Positions 1-6,672 of a DNA stretch of 11,812 bases are shown in pieces (positions within the stretch are counted from its first letter, which is position 1; each line of letters starts with the position of its first letter). The stretch covers positions 1-11,812 of the forward strand of contig JAGPHL010000049.1 of assembly GCA_018055515.1 (NCBI GenBank), in the 5' to 3' direction. The notes under the pieces were generated by a model. It was not told where the DNA came from, did no database searches, and worked only from the letters and a program-made list of their open reading frames with translations. Made by a program: the position numbers and the translations under genes. The DNA comes from Anaerolineae bacterium. GTDB lineage: Bacteria > Chloroflexota > Anaerolineae > B4-G1 > SLSP01.

Positions 1-2
1 TG

Positions 3-863
3 CTCTCCGGCGATGACGCGCTCGCCTGGCTGGCCAGTCTCGCCGCCGGCAAAGAAGAGGAACTGCGCGCTCAGGCCGAAACCGAGACCCGCGCCCGCGT
101 GGACGAGATCATGGGCCGCAAACCCACCGCGCCCCTCCCCACCCCGCCCGCCGCTCCTGCCGCCCCCGTCGCCGAAGAAATCGCCGCCCCCGTGGAAGCC
201 GTCGCGCCGGAAATCGCCCCCACGCTCGAGGGCGAAGCGCTCGCTGCGCCAGAAGAGGCCGTCCCTGCCGGAGCTCCCATCGTTGCTGAGACCGAAGAAG
301 AGACCTTTTTCGGCTGGCTCACTTTCGATGCAGAAGTCGCCGAAGCCCCCAAAGTGCCCGAACCCGAAATCCTGGAGCCGCAGCCCCTCCCCTCCTTCGG
401 CTTCACACGCTTTGGCCCAAATGGCGAGCCGCTCATGGAGCAAGGGCCGGTGGAGCAAGGGCCAGAGGAAATCAAGATTGCCGGGCCCATTCTGGCTGAA
501 CCGGAAGCGGTCAGGCCAGAAATGGTCGAAGCCGAAGCTCCCGCGATTCCCGAGCCGGCGCCCACGGCGTCCCTCGAGGCGCTTCGCGCCCGCACGGAAG
601 CGGACGCCAGAGATTACCTCACCCGCCTGGAACTGGCGCGGGCCCTGGTCAGCGCCAATGAATGGCAGGAAGCGCTGACGCATTACCGCCGATTGATTCG
701 AGAGAAGCAGCAATTGCCAGAAATCGAGGCCGATCTGACGCAGCTGACCGGGCGACAGCCTGACGATCCGCGCCTGCTACAGATGCTCGGCGATCTGCAC
801 ATGCAGAAAGGGCAGCTGGATCAGGCGCTGGCACTCTACAAGCGCGCGATCAGCCTGCTATGA
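3..863 (+). CDS. Tetratricopeptide-repeat protein, C-terminal part (5' end outside window)
   Basis: The frame is open from the left edge, so this is the last 286 residues of a longer protein. A GTG at position 99 could be read as a start, but the residues before it (DDALAWLASLAAGKEEEL) form an acidic helical motif that I recall recurring inside large Chloroflexota TPR proteins, so the gene very likely begins upstream. The middle, roughly residues 40-190 of the fragment, is rich in Pro, Ala and Glu and probably disordered. The last 90 or so residues are helical and contain TPR-like units: LELARALVSANEWQEALTHY, then LLQMLGDLHMQKGQLDQALA ending near the stop. Such modules are normally protein-protein scaffolds; the partner is unknown. 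No signal peptide can be judged because the N-terminus is missing. The TAA/TGA end is followed by 279 bases of non-coding sequence. Confidence is high for a real gene and moderate for the TPR assignment. Confidence 0.82.
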   Translation, partial: LSGDDALAWLASLAAGKEEELRAQAETETRARVDEIMGRKPTAPLPTPPAAPAAPVAEEIAAPVEAVAPEIAPTLEGEALAAPEEAVPAGAPIVAETEEETFFGWLTFDAEVAEAPKVPEPEILEPQPLPSFGFTRFGPNGEPLMEQGPVEQGPEEIKIAGPILAEPEAVRPEMVEAEAPAIPEPAPTASLEALRARTEADARDYLTRLELARALVSANEWQEALTHYRRLIREKQQLPEIEADLTQLTGRQPDDPRLLQMLGDLHMQKGQLDQALALYKRAISLL

Positions 864-914
864 AAAACAGGGGGACGCCGCTGCTGAGGTCCGCCATTCC
901 AACACAGAGAATGT

Positions 915-1025
915 GAGTCGTGAGCAGAAGCTGCGACGACTCGCCAGTTTGGCTGGGGATAGAATCCCCAGCCTGACACGAGCAACCGCGCTGAAGCGCG
1001 TTGCTGGGAGAGCTCGCTTCAGCGA
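915..1025. repeat. Chain of four palindromes (BIME/REP-like)
   Basis: Seen directly. Hairpin 1 has GAGTCGT (915-921) pairing with ACGACTC (936-942), with an inner GCAG/CTGC stem. Hairpin 2 has GGCTGGGGAT (951-960) and its exact complement (964-973) around AGA. Hairpin 3 has AGCAACCGCGCT (981-992) pairing with AGCGCGTTGCT (995-1005) with one bulged C. Hairpin 4 has TCGCT (1014-1018) pairing with AGCGA (1021-1025). The core of hairpin 3, CGCTGAAGCG (989-998), is the reverse complement of the core of hairpin 4, CGCTTCAGCG (1015-1024). Paired inverted palindromes are typical of bacterial interspersed mosaic elements. Whether this is a dispersed family cannot be seen from one copy. Confidence 0.65.
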
Positions 1026-1074
1026 ACTTGACCTGTCAGCCCCGGAATTCATTCTGGAGCAGCTGAGGTTCACA

Positions 1075-1120
1075 GATTCGCTTTTTCACTGATTCGCTGA
1101 CTGCTGACTCGCTGATCTCT
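1075..1120. repeat. Degenerate tandem octamer array, consensus GAYTCGCT
   Basis: Units read GATTCGCT (1075-1082), TTTTCACT (1083-1090), GATTCGCT (1091-1098), GACTGCT (1099-1105, one base short), GACTCGCT (1106-1113) and GATCTCT (1114-1120, one base short). The array stops just before the ndk ribosome binding site. It resembles the short tandemly repeated (STRR) sequences known from cyanobacteria. Confidence 0.6.
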
Positions 1121-1127
1121 ATTTTCC

Positions 1128-1134
1128 GAGGAGG
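1128..1134 (+). promoter_or_regulatory. Ribosome binding site of ndk
   Basis: GAGGAGG lies eight bases before the TTG at 1143. This spacing, and the alignment of MERTLIILKPDAV with NDK N-termini, decide the non-ATG start. Confidence 0.85.
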
Positions 1135-1142
1135 ACGCCATC

Positions 1143-1604
1143 TTGGAACGCACACTCATCATCCTGAAGCCGGACGCCGTGCAACGGGGGCTGATTGGAA
1201 CGTTGATCTCGCGCATCGAACAACGTGGATTGCGGATCGCCGGACTGAAGATGCTGTGGGTGAGCCAGGAGCTCGCCGAACAGCACTACGGGGAACATCG
1301 CGGCAAGGCTTTCTATGAGCCACTCCTGCGCTTCATCACCTCCGCGCCGGTAGTAGCGCTGGTCGTCGAAGGCCCGCAGGCCATCAACGTCATGCGGGCC
1401 ATGATGGGGAAAACCGACGCCCGACAGGCCGACCCCGGTACCCTCCGCGGCGACTTCAGCCTCTCCAATCGCCACAACCTCGTCCATGGATCGGACAGCC
1501 CCGAATCCGCCGAACGGGAAATTGCCCTGTGGTTCAAGCCGGAAGAGCTGTTCAGCTATCACCGCCCCACGGAGAGCTGGGTAGATCCCGACGCGGCCTG
1601 GTAA
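1143..1604 (+). CDS. ndk: Nucleoside diphosphate kinase
   Basis: This enzyme transfers the gamma phosphate of ATP to (d)NDPs through a phosphohistidine and so balances nucleotide pools in the cytoplasm. The protein has 153 residues, within the usual bacterial range. It begins with the conserved strand and lysine (TLIILKPDAVQRGLIG, Lys9). The catalytic motif NLVHGSDS lies at residues 112-119, with His115 as the phosphorylated histidine, followed by the standard C-terminal helix (ESAEREIALWF). The start is TTG, supported by a strong GAGGAGG eight bases upstream and by homology; no ATG fits. The C-terminal tail (about 20 residues after ALWF, ending DPDAAW) is somewhat longer than in short family members such as that of Mycobacterium. 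The gene stands alone between a repeat-rich leader and the hairpin it shares with the convergent fix operon. Confidence 0.97.
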   Translation: MERTLIILKPDAVQRGLIGTLISRIEQRGLRIAGLKMLWVSQELAEQHYGEHRGKAFYEPLLRFITSAPVVALVVEGPQAINVMRAMMGKTDARQADPGTLRGDFSLSNRHNLVHGSDSPESAEREIALWFKPEELFSYHRPTESWVDPDAAW

Positions 1605-1618
1605 GCGCGCCGGCGCGC
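1605..1618. repeat. 14-bp perfect palindrome after ndk stop
   Basis: GCGCGCCGGCGCGC starts at the first base after the ndk TAA and is its own reverse complement. It has no loop, so a hairpin would be poor. Its role is unknown. Confidence 0.5.
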
Positions 1619-1631
1619 CATTTCCATACAT

Positions 1632-1666
1632 AACGACCTCCGAGGAGGAACTCCTCGGAGGTCGTT
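1632..1666. terminator. Bidirectional terminator candidate between convergent genes
   Basis: AACGACCTCCGAGGAG (1632-1647) is the exact reverse complement of 1651-1666, with a three-base GAA loop: a 16-bp perfect stem. It lies 28 bases after the ndk stop and 51 bases beyond the fixX stop on the other strand. The stem ends in AA on the left and TT on the right, so each transcript has two U residues at its foot, but no long U tract follows on either side. It could be a weak intrinsic terminator, a 3'-end-protecting hairpin, or a barrier to convergent polymerases. Confidence 0.72.
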
Positions 1667-1717
1667 GCGTCATCCAACCTGAGTCGCGCTCTGTTCGACG
1701 CCCGCTCCTGCCCCAGG

Positions 1718-2068
1718 CTAGCCGAATTTGTACGCCACGCCGTAGCCGCCGCGGGGCAGCTGCCAGCCGATATTGCCGTACGGACAGCCCACGCGACAGC
1801 TACCGCATTCCACACACGCCTGATACGCCACCTGAATCTTGCCATCGTGGGCCAACGTGTACACGTTCACGGGGCAAAAATCCAGGCAGGGCTTGTACTG
1901 GCAGCGCGCGCAGATCGCGTGATCCTCAATCCACAGGTGGGGATGCTCCTCGTCAATGAAATACTTGATCGAGACGAGCAAGTCGTCCACGTAGACATCT
2001 GGCAGAGTCTCCCGCAGCGCCGCGGGCAATTCCTTCGCTTCAAAACCGTCGTTGCGTTTCATTACCAT
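1718..2068 (-). CDS. fixX: FixX, ferredoxin-like subunit of the bifurcating ETF complex
   Basis: FixX carries iron-sulfur clusters that take electrons from FixC in the FixABCX complex. The protein has 116 residues, somewhat longer than the usual 95-100. The middle (DEEHPHLWIED, residues 39-49) and the end (PRGGYGVAYKFG) are the hallmark of FixX and of the C-terminal domain of ETF-quinone oxidoreductase. Eight cysteines form two groups: C53-x2-C56-x4-C61-x3-C65-P and C85-x2-C88-x2-C91-x3-C95-P, enough for two [4Fe-4S] clusters. The ATG overlaps the end of fixC by seven bases (ATGGTAA), so translation is probably coupled; a second ATG two codons later (position 2062) is possible. It is the last gene of the operon, and the 1632-1666 hairpin follows. 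Confidence 0.93.
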   Translation of the reverse strand: MVMKRNDGFEAKELPAALRETLPDVYVDDLLVSIKYFIDEEHPHLWIEDHAICARCQYKPCLDFCPVNVYTLAHDGKIQVAYQACVECGSCRVGCPYGNIGWQLPRGGYGVAYKFG

Positions 2069-3390
2069 CCCAGCACCGCCCTTCCCATCGAAATGAGGTC
2101 GCCCGCAGCTCCAAACAGCGAACGACGACGAGTCAACGAACCCAGGATACCCTTGAAGAGCTCCTTCTTCGGGCGCCCGTAAGCGGTGAAGAAGTCCCCC
2201 AGAGCATCGTTGAGGAACGTCGGATAGATGTCCATGAACTCAGGGTGCGTGTCGAGGAACTGCGAGAAGCGCCGATATTGTTTGAGATCCTGGAGGATGA
2301 AACTCTGCTTGAGCCGCTCCGCGTACCCCGCCATGACCTTCTGGCTGAAGTCGCTGCGTCCATGCGCCTCGATGGCCGTCTCCCCCGCCAGTTTGCCCGC
2401 GATGATCGCCATGTTGGTGCCTTCCCAGTGCAGGGCATTGACCATGGCCGCGGCATCGCCGGCGACCAGCGCGCCGCCCGTATACAGCTTCGGCATGTCG
2501 TGATAGCCGCCTTCGGGGATGAGATGGCCGCCATATTCGAGCAGCTGTCCGCCCGCCACCAGCGGCGCAATCGCGGGATGCTTGAGGTACCGCTCCAACA
2601 CCTCATAGGGCTTGAGTTTGTATTCCGCCAGCGTCGCGAGCATGACCCCCAGGCCCACCGACAGGGTTTTGCTGTTGGTGTAGATAAAGCCCATGCCCGG
2701 CAGGCCGAGAGACACATCCCCCAACACCGAAGCGGCCAGGCCATGATCACCGTCCTGCAGGCCAAACCGCGCGTTGATCGTCTCCGGCGGCAGCGCGATG
2801 ACCTGTTTGATGCCCAACGCCAGATGGGCCGGCTCAAGGTCGTGCTCGCTCAGCCCCAGTTTTTGCGTGAGGAGGTTGTTCACACCTTCGCAGATGATCA
2901 CCACCGGCGCGTAGAGCTCGCCCTGCGGACGGTCCGTCTTCACGCCGATCACCTGTCCGTCCGGTTCGCGGATGAAGTCCACCACCGTCGTCTTGGGGAT
3001 CAGGAACGCGCCCTCCTTCTGCGCCTGCTCCGCCCACCACAGGTCGAAGGGCGCACGCAAAGTGGTGTAGGCGTCGGGCGTCCCATCGGCGAGCTTGCCT
3101 CCCTGCACCGTGACGCGGGTCAGGCCGTCCGCACCCAAGAACCAGAACCCGGCCTCGGTCACCGGGCGCTCGAAGGGCGGGCGACGGCTCATAAAATCGG
3201 GAAGGAGCTCCGCGATGGCGTGAGTGTAGATCGCGCCGCCAAAATAATTCTTGCCGCCGGGCTTCTGCCCGCGCTCGATCAGGGCCACGTTCAAGCCTGC
3301 CCGCGCCGCGACCATCGCCGCAGCCGACCCGGCCAGCCCCGCTCCCACAACGATCACATCAAAACGGATGCGCTCATCTGTGGTGTTCAT
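2062..3390 (-). CDS. fixC: FixC, FAD-dependent ETF-quinone oxidoreductase-like subunit
   Basis: FixC is the membrane-facing flavoprotein of FixABCX. It accepts electrons from the FixAB flavins and passes them to quinone. The protein has 442 residues, close to other FixC proteins (about 430). The N-terminal Rossmann motif VVGAGLAGSAA starts at residue 14, with Glu39 at the end of the second strand (IER) for the FAD ribose. The second FAD motif GGALVAGDAAA is at residues 305-315, followed by the helix HWEGTNMAIIAGKLAGE. No transmembrane helix is evident, as expected for a peripheral protein. The start codon overlaps the fixB stop (ATGA), and AAGGAGG (3398-3404 on the plus strand) sits seven bases upstream. 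Geranylgeranyl reductases share the fold, but the fix context decides. Confidence 0.95.
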   Translation of the reverse strand: MNTTDERIRFDVIVVGAGLAGSAAAMVAARAGLNVALIERGQKPGGKNYFGGAIYTHAIAELLPDFMSRRPPFERPVTEAGFWFLGADGLTRVTVQGGKLADGTPDAYTTLRAPFDLWWAEQAQKEGAFLIPKTTVVDFIREPDGQVIGVKTDRPQGELYAPVVIICEGVNNLLTQKLGLSEHDLEPAHLALGIKQVIALPPETINARFGLQDGDHGLAASVLGDVSLGLPGMGFIYTNSKTLSVGLGVMLATLAEYKLKPYEVLERYLKHPAIAPLVAGGQLLEYGGHLIPEGGYHDMPKLYTGGALVAGDAAAMVNALHWEGTNMAIIAGKLAGETAIEAHGRSDFSQKVMAGYAERLKQSFILQDLKQYRRFSQFLDTHPEFMDIYPTFLNDALGDFFTAYGRPKKELFKGILGSLTRRRSLFGAAGDLISMGRAVLGW

Positions 3391-4430
3391 GCTTTCGCCT
3401 CCTTGAGCGCGCGAATCTGTTTGAGCATCTCAGGAATCACCTGATAGAGGTCGCCGACAATGCCCACATCCGCCACATCGAAGATGGGGGCGTTGGGATC
3501 GCTGTTGATGGCGATGATGAAGTCCGAGTTCTGCATCCCGACTTTGTGCTGCAAGGCGCCGGAGATGCCTGCCGCGATGTAGAGCTTGGGACGCACCGTC
3601 CGCCCCGATTGCCCTACCTGATGGGCGTAGCCGATCCAGCCGCTGTCAATCAAGGGGCGACTCGCACCCACCACGCCGCCCAATTCGTCGGCGAGCTCCT
3701 GCAGCAGCTTCAGCCCATCGGGAGTTCCCAGTCCCCGTCCGCCGGAAACGATCACGTCCGCATATTCGATGTTGACGCTTTCGCCCTTGGAATGGATAAA
3801 CTCCAGGACGCAGGACATCGCGCTCTCTTCGGTCGCTTCCACCTCTTCGTGCACGATTTCACCCGTCGCGTTGGGATTGCGAGGCGGCATCGGGAAAACA
3901 CGCGGGCGCACGCTCGACATCTGCGGGCGCGAATTGCGGCAGAGGATGGTCGCCATGATGTTCCCGCCGAACGCCGGGCGGGTTGCCAGCAGCAACCGCT
4001 GTCGGGCGCCTTTGACTTCCCCCATTTCCAGGCCGGTGCAGTCGGCGGTGAGGCCGGTGCGCAGGGCCGTCGCCACCGCGCCCGCCAGGTCGCGTCCCAA
4101 CGTCGTCGCGCCGATGAGGAAGACTTCCGGGCCGTATTTCTTCGCCGCGGCCGCCAGGGTCTGATAGTAAGGGCAGTTGCGGTAATAGGCGAAGACCGGA
4201 TCGTCAAAGAGGTAGACGCGATCGGCGCCGTAGTAAATCGCCTCTTGCGCGATAGAGCCCACGTTCTCCCCCAGCAACACGCCCTCGACAAGCACCGTGT
4301 CGCCGGCGGCCGCCGCTTCGTCAGCCACCTGTGAAGCGAGGGTGCGCGCCACGCCCAGGAGCTCCCACGAAACGGGATGCACCTTCCCCTCCTCTTGCTC
4401 GAGGAACACCCAGAAACGTCGCGCGGTCAT
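3387..4430 (-). CDS. fixB: FixB, electron transfer flavoprotein alpha subunit
   Basis: FixB is the large ETF subunit and holds one FAD in its C-terminal domain. The protein has 347 residues. The N-terminal half is the variable ETF domain, including the GATTLGRDLAGAVATAL segment at 107-123. The C-terminal FAD domain is complete: SGGRGLG (229-235), GASRPLIDSGWI (255-266), QVGQSGRTVRPKLYIAAGIS (271-290) and AINSDPNAPIF (307-317) followed by ADVGIVGDL. These are the residues that clasp the adenine and phosphates in ETF alpha structures. The N-terminus (RRFWVFLEQEEGKVHPVSWELL) is typical of FixB/EtfA. Its ATG overlaps the fixA stop by four bases, with GGAGGTG just upstream, implying coupled translation and 1:1 stoichiometry. 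Confidence 0.96.
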   Translation of the reverse strand: MTARRFWVFLEQEEGKVHPVSWELLGVARTLASQVADEAAAAGDTVLVEGVLLGENVGSIAQEAIYYGADRVYLFDDPVFAYYRNCPYYQTLAAAAKKYGPEVFLIGATTLGRDLAGAVATALRTGLTADCTGLEMGEVKGARQRLLLATRPAFGGNIMATILCRNSRPQMSSVRPRVFPMPPRNPNATGEIVHEEVEATEESAMSCVLEFIHSKGESVNIEYADVIVSGGRGLGTPDGLKLLQELADELGGVVGASRPLIDSGWIGYAHQVGQSGRTVRPKLYIAAGISGALQHKVGMQNSDFIIAINSDPNAPIFDVADVGIVGDLYQVIPEMLKQIRALKEAKA

Positions 4431-5266
4431 TGCGCACCTCCCAGGATCAACGACGTGATGCCGGCCGCGGTCGCCTTCTCGAGGGCAAATTTGACCGCCC
4501 CCTCGATCCCCAGCTCGCGCGCGTTGACTTTCTCACCGGGCTGCGGCAGGGGAGGCGTGCCCATCTTGTAGACGATGGTCGGCGACCCCTTCATCCCCAC
4601 CTGATCGGGGTCGAAAGGACACGGCCCCTCCATCGTCCACACCTCCGGCTCATAGCGCAGGGAGCGGATCAGATCGGGCAGCGGGGCAAAGGGGATTTCG
4701 GCAATCTCCTTATCACACGTCAACAGCGCCGGCAGCGAGGTCTCCACGACCTCAGTCCACCGTTCTGTCTTGCGCTCGACGACCACGCGCCCGCCCTCCA
4801 GATCCACCTCGCGGATTTTGACAGCGTAGGTGACGATCGGCAATCCCAGGCGGACGGCGACCCCCGGTCCCACTTGCGCCGTGTCCCCGTCAATGGCCTG
4901 TTTGCCGAAAAACACCAGGTGGAGGGGATCTTCCTGATGAATGGCTTTGATGACCTCCGCCAGGACGTAGGAGGTCGCCAGGGTATCGGCGCCGGCGAAT
5001 TTGCGGTCGGAGATCAGCACCCCGCGGTCCGCGCCGAGTTCCACCGCTTCCTGCAGGGTAGAGATGAAGCTCGACGGGCCCATCGAGATGACCGTCACCT
5101 TGCCGCCCAGCTGCCGTTTCCAGCGCACCGCTTCCGCCAGTGCGTGGGCATCGTAAGGATTCATGATTGCCGGCACGCCCTCCCGCACCAGATTCCCCGT
5201 CTCTGGATCAATGCGGATGTTGGTCGTATCCGGCACCTGTTTGACCGCCACAAGTGCATGGAACAA
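4427..5266 (-). CDS. fixA: FixA, electron transfer flavoprotein beta subunit
   Basis: FixA is the small ETF subunit. In bifurcating ETFs it sits beside the flavin that receives NADH electrons and splits them. From the chosen TTG start (5264-5266) the protein has 279 residues and begins MFHALVAVKQVPDTT, the canonical N-terminus. The frame stays open upstream to an ATG at 5353, but those 29 residues (SISRTGIKFTLERQ...) match nothing in the family and overlap a candidate promoter. AGGAGGTG lies six bases (counted from AGGAGG) before the TTG. Key motifs are VKQVPDT (8-14), LGADRGVLISD (77-87) and GKQAIDGDTAQVGP (121-134), the last characteristic of FixA/bifurcating EtfB rather than of the mammalian GKQAIDDD version. 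The C-terminal arm (residues about 235-279) is long and wraps FixB in known structures. The stop overlaps the fixB start (ATGA). Confidence 0.95.
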   Translation of the reverse strand: MFHALVAVKQVPDTTNIRIDPETGNLVREGVPAIMNPYDAHALAEAVRWKRQLGGKVTVISMGPSSFISTLQEAVELGADRGVLISDRKFAGADTLATSYVLAEVIKAIHQEDPLHLVFFGKQAIDGDTAQVGPGVAVRLGLPIVTYAVKIREVDLEGGRVVVERKTERWTEVVETSLPALLTCDKEIAEIPFAPLPDLIRSLRYEPEVWTMEGPCPFDPDQVGMKGSPTIVYKMGTPPLPQPGEKVNARELGIEGAVKFALEKATAAGITSLILGGAQ

Positions 5267-5270
5267 TGGA

Positions 5271-5278
5271 CACCTCCT
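5271..5278 (-). promoter_or_regulatory. Ribosome binding site deciding the fixA TTG start
   Basis: On the minus strand AGGAGGTG precedes the TTG at 5266; counted from AGGAGG the spacer is six bases. This is the best Shine-Dalgarno match in the operon and argues against the upstream ATG at 5353. Confidence 0.85.
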
Positions 5279-5325
5279 GTAACTCAACGAGTCGGCGAGA
5301 AAACAACTCTGCCTTTCCAGGGTGA

Positions 5326-5353
5326 ATTTTATGCCAGTTCTCGAAATGGACAA
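5326..5353 (-). promoter_or_regulatory. Candidate internal promoter for fixABCX
   Basis: On the minus strand TTGTCC (5348-5353) and TAAAAT (5326-5331) are separated by 16 bases. The -10 matches five of six consensus bases and the -35 four of six. It lies in the only sizeable gap of the operon (96 bases between the CoA-transferase gene and fixA). Initiation near 5319 would give a leader of about 50 bases to the TTG. It would let fixABCX be expressed apart from the two upstream genes. Confidence 0.45.
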
Positions 5354-5362
5354 CTCGCCGCG

Positions 5363-6667
5363 CTATCCATACCCCAACGCGGCCGCCTCGCGGCGCAAGT
5401 CATCCCGGAAGTCGGGGTGTGCGATGCTGATCAGGCTCGCCGCCCGCTGCCGAATGGACTTGCCGTAGAGGTTCACCGCGCCGTACTCGGTCACAATCCA
5501 GTGCACATGGCTGCGCGTCGTCGTCACGCCGGCGCCGGGCGTCAGCAGCGCTTTGATGCGGCTGACCGTGCCCTGTTTGGCCGTGCTCGGCAAGGCGATG
5601 ATGGGCACGCCGCCCTCGGAGCGCGAGGCCCCATAGATGAAATCCATCTGCCCGCCGACGCCGCTGAAGGGGCGGGGGCCGAGGCTATCCGCACAGACCT
5701 GCCCCGTGAGATCCACCTCCAGGGCGCTGTTGATGGCGACCTGACGGAAGTTTTGCCCGATCACCGCCGGGTCGTTGACGTATTCGGTAGGATACAGTTC
5801 CACGAGAGGATTGCGATCCACCCAGCGATAGAGCTCCCGCGAGCCCAGGGCGAAGCCGGCGACGATTTTGCCCGGGTGCCGGGTCTTGCGCGCGCCCGTG
5901 ATGACGCCGGCTTCGGCCAGCTGCATGACGCCATCGGAGAAGAGCTCCGTGTGAATGCCCAGGTCGCGCTTGTCCACCAGATAGCGCAAGATGGCGTCAG
6001 GGATCGCACCGATGCCCAGCTGCAACGTCGCGCCGTCAGGAATCAGCTCGCTGATGTGCCCGGCGATCTTTTCCACTACCGGATCGGAAGGATCGTCGTT
6101 CATGCGATACTCATAGAGGGGCGTCTCGGCCTCAACGATATAGTCGAGCGCCTCCACATGAATGCGCGTGTCCCCGGCAACGACCGGCATCTGCGGGTTG
6201 ATCTGGGCCACAATCACGCGGGCCGACGTGACCGGGGTCTTGGCCAGCCCCGTCTCGACGCCGAAGGAGCAGAAACCATCGGCGTCCGGCGGGGAAAGAT
6301 GCGCCAACGCCACATCCAATGGCAGGCCGCCGCGACGAAAAACGGTGGGAAACTCGGAGAGCAACAGCGGTGTGAAATCGCTGCGGCCTTCCCACACGCT
6401 GGGGCGGACGTTGGAGCCGATGAACATGATGTTGGCGCGCAGGTGTCCCGCCATCTCCGGCGCGGCCCAGGGCGCCGGCCCGACGGTGAGTACGTGCACC
6501 AGCTCCACATCCTGCACCTGCGGCGCATAGTCCACCAGCGCGGCTACCAGCGCCGCCGGCACCCCGCAGTTGCCGGTGAGAAACACCCGGCTTCCCGATG
6601 TGATCGTCGCGGCCAGCGCTTCCGACGCGGTGACGCACTTGCTGCGATAGCGTTCACGCCAATCCAT
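5363..6667 (-). CDS. Acetyl-CoA hydrolase/transferase family protein (4-hydroxybutyrate/butyrate CoA-transferase type)
   Basis: Members move CoA between acetyl-CoA and a short-chain acid, or hydrolyse acyl-CoA, through a glutamyl-CoA thioester. The protein has 434 residues, the normal length for this family (AbfT, Cat1/Cat2-like). It starts MDWRERYRSK, as family members do, followed by SGSRVFLTGNCGVP (24-37). The central LQLGIGAIPDAIL (215-227) leads to HTELFSDG (239-246), where Glu241 aligns with the catalytic glutamate of 4-hydroxybutyrate CoA-transferase. GVGGQMDF (336-343) is the conserved glycine loop that closes over CoA. All expected active-site parts are present, so the enzyme is probably active; the acid it uses cannot be read from sequence. 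It follows the alanine dehydrogenase-like gene after only five bases and precedes fixA by 96, so it is most likely cotranscribed with both. Confidence 0.9.
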   Translation of the reverse strand: MDWRERYRSKCVTASEALAATITSGSRVFLTGNCGVPAALVAALVDYAPQVQDVELVHVLTVGPAPWAAPEMAGHLRANIMFIGSNVRPSVWEGRSDFTPLLLSEFPTVFRRGGLPLDVALAHLSPPDADGFCSFGVETGLAKTPVTSARVIVAQINPQMPVVAGDTRIHVEALDYIVEAETPLYEYRMNDDPSDPVVEKIAGHISELIPDGATLQLGIGAIPDAILRYLVDKRDLGIHTELFSDGVMQLAEAGVITGARKTRHPGKIVAGFALGSRELYRWVDRNPLVELYPTEYVNDPAVIGQNFRQVAINSALEVDLTGQVCADSLGPRPFSGVGGQMDFIYGASRSEGGVPIIALPSTAKQGTVSRIKALLTPGAGVTTTRSHVHWIVTEYGAVNLYGKSIRQRAASLISIAHPDFRDDLRREAAALGYG

Positions 6668-6672
6668 GCACT

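Larger units (their letters stand above)
864..1142. other. Intergenic stretch with hairpin chain and octamer repeats
   Basis: No convincing gene lies between the TPR gene and ndk. A 71-codon minus-strand frame (858-1073) runs through it but is Ser/Arg-rich and built from the palindromes themselves, so I do not call it. The stretch holds four successive hairpins (915-1025) and a degenerate tandem octamer (1075-1120), listed separately, and ends with the ndk ribosome binding site. I found no convincing sigma-70 promoter; TTGACC at 1028-1033 has no good -10 partner. Confidence 0.7.

Noticed and set aside
858..1073. 71-codon minus-strand frame in the intergenic stretch
   Set aside because: It is composed of the hairpin repeats, Ser/Arg/Ala-rich, lacks a ribosome binding site, and overlaps the TPR gene end.
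2245..3444. 399-codon plus-strand open frame
   Set aside because: It is the antisense shadow of fixC, which has clear FAD motifs on the minus strand.
1718..5266. Nitrogen fixation island because of fixABCX
   Set aside because: No nif gene, NifA-type upstream activator site or sigma-54 promoter (GG-N10-GC) was recognised in front of the operon. FixABCX-type complexes also occur in non-diazotrophs.
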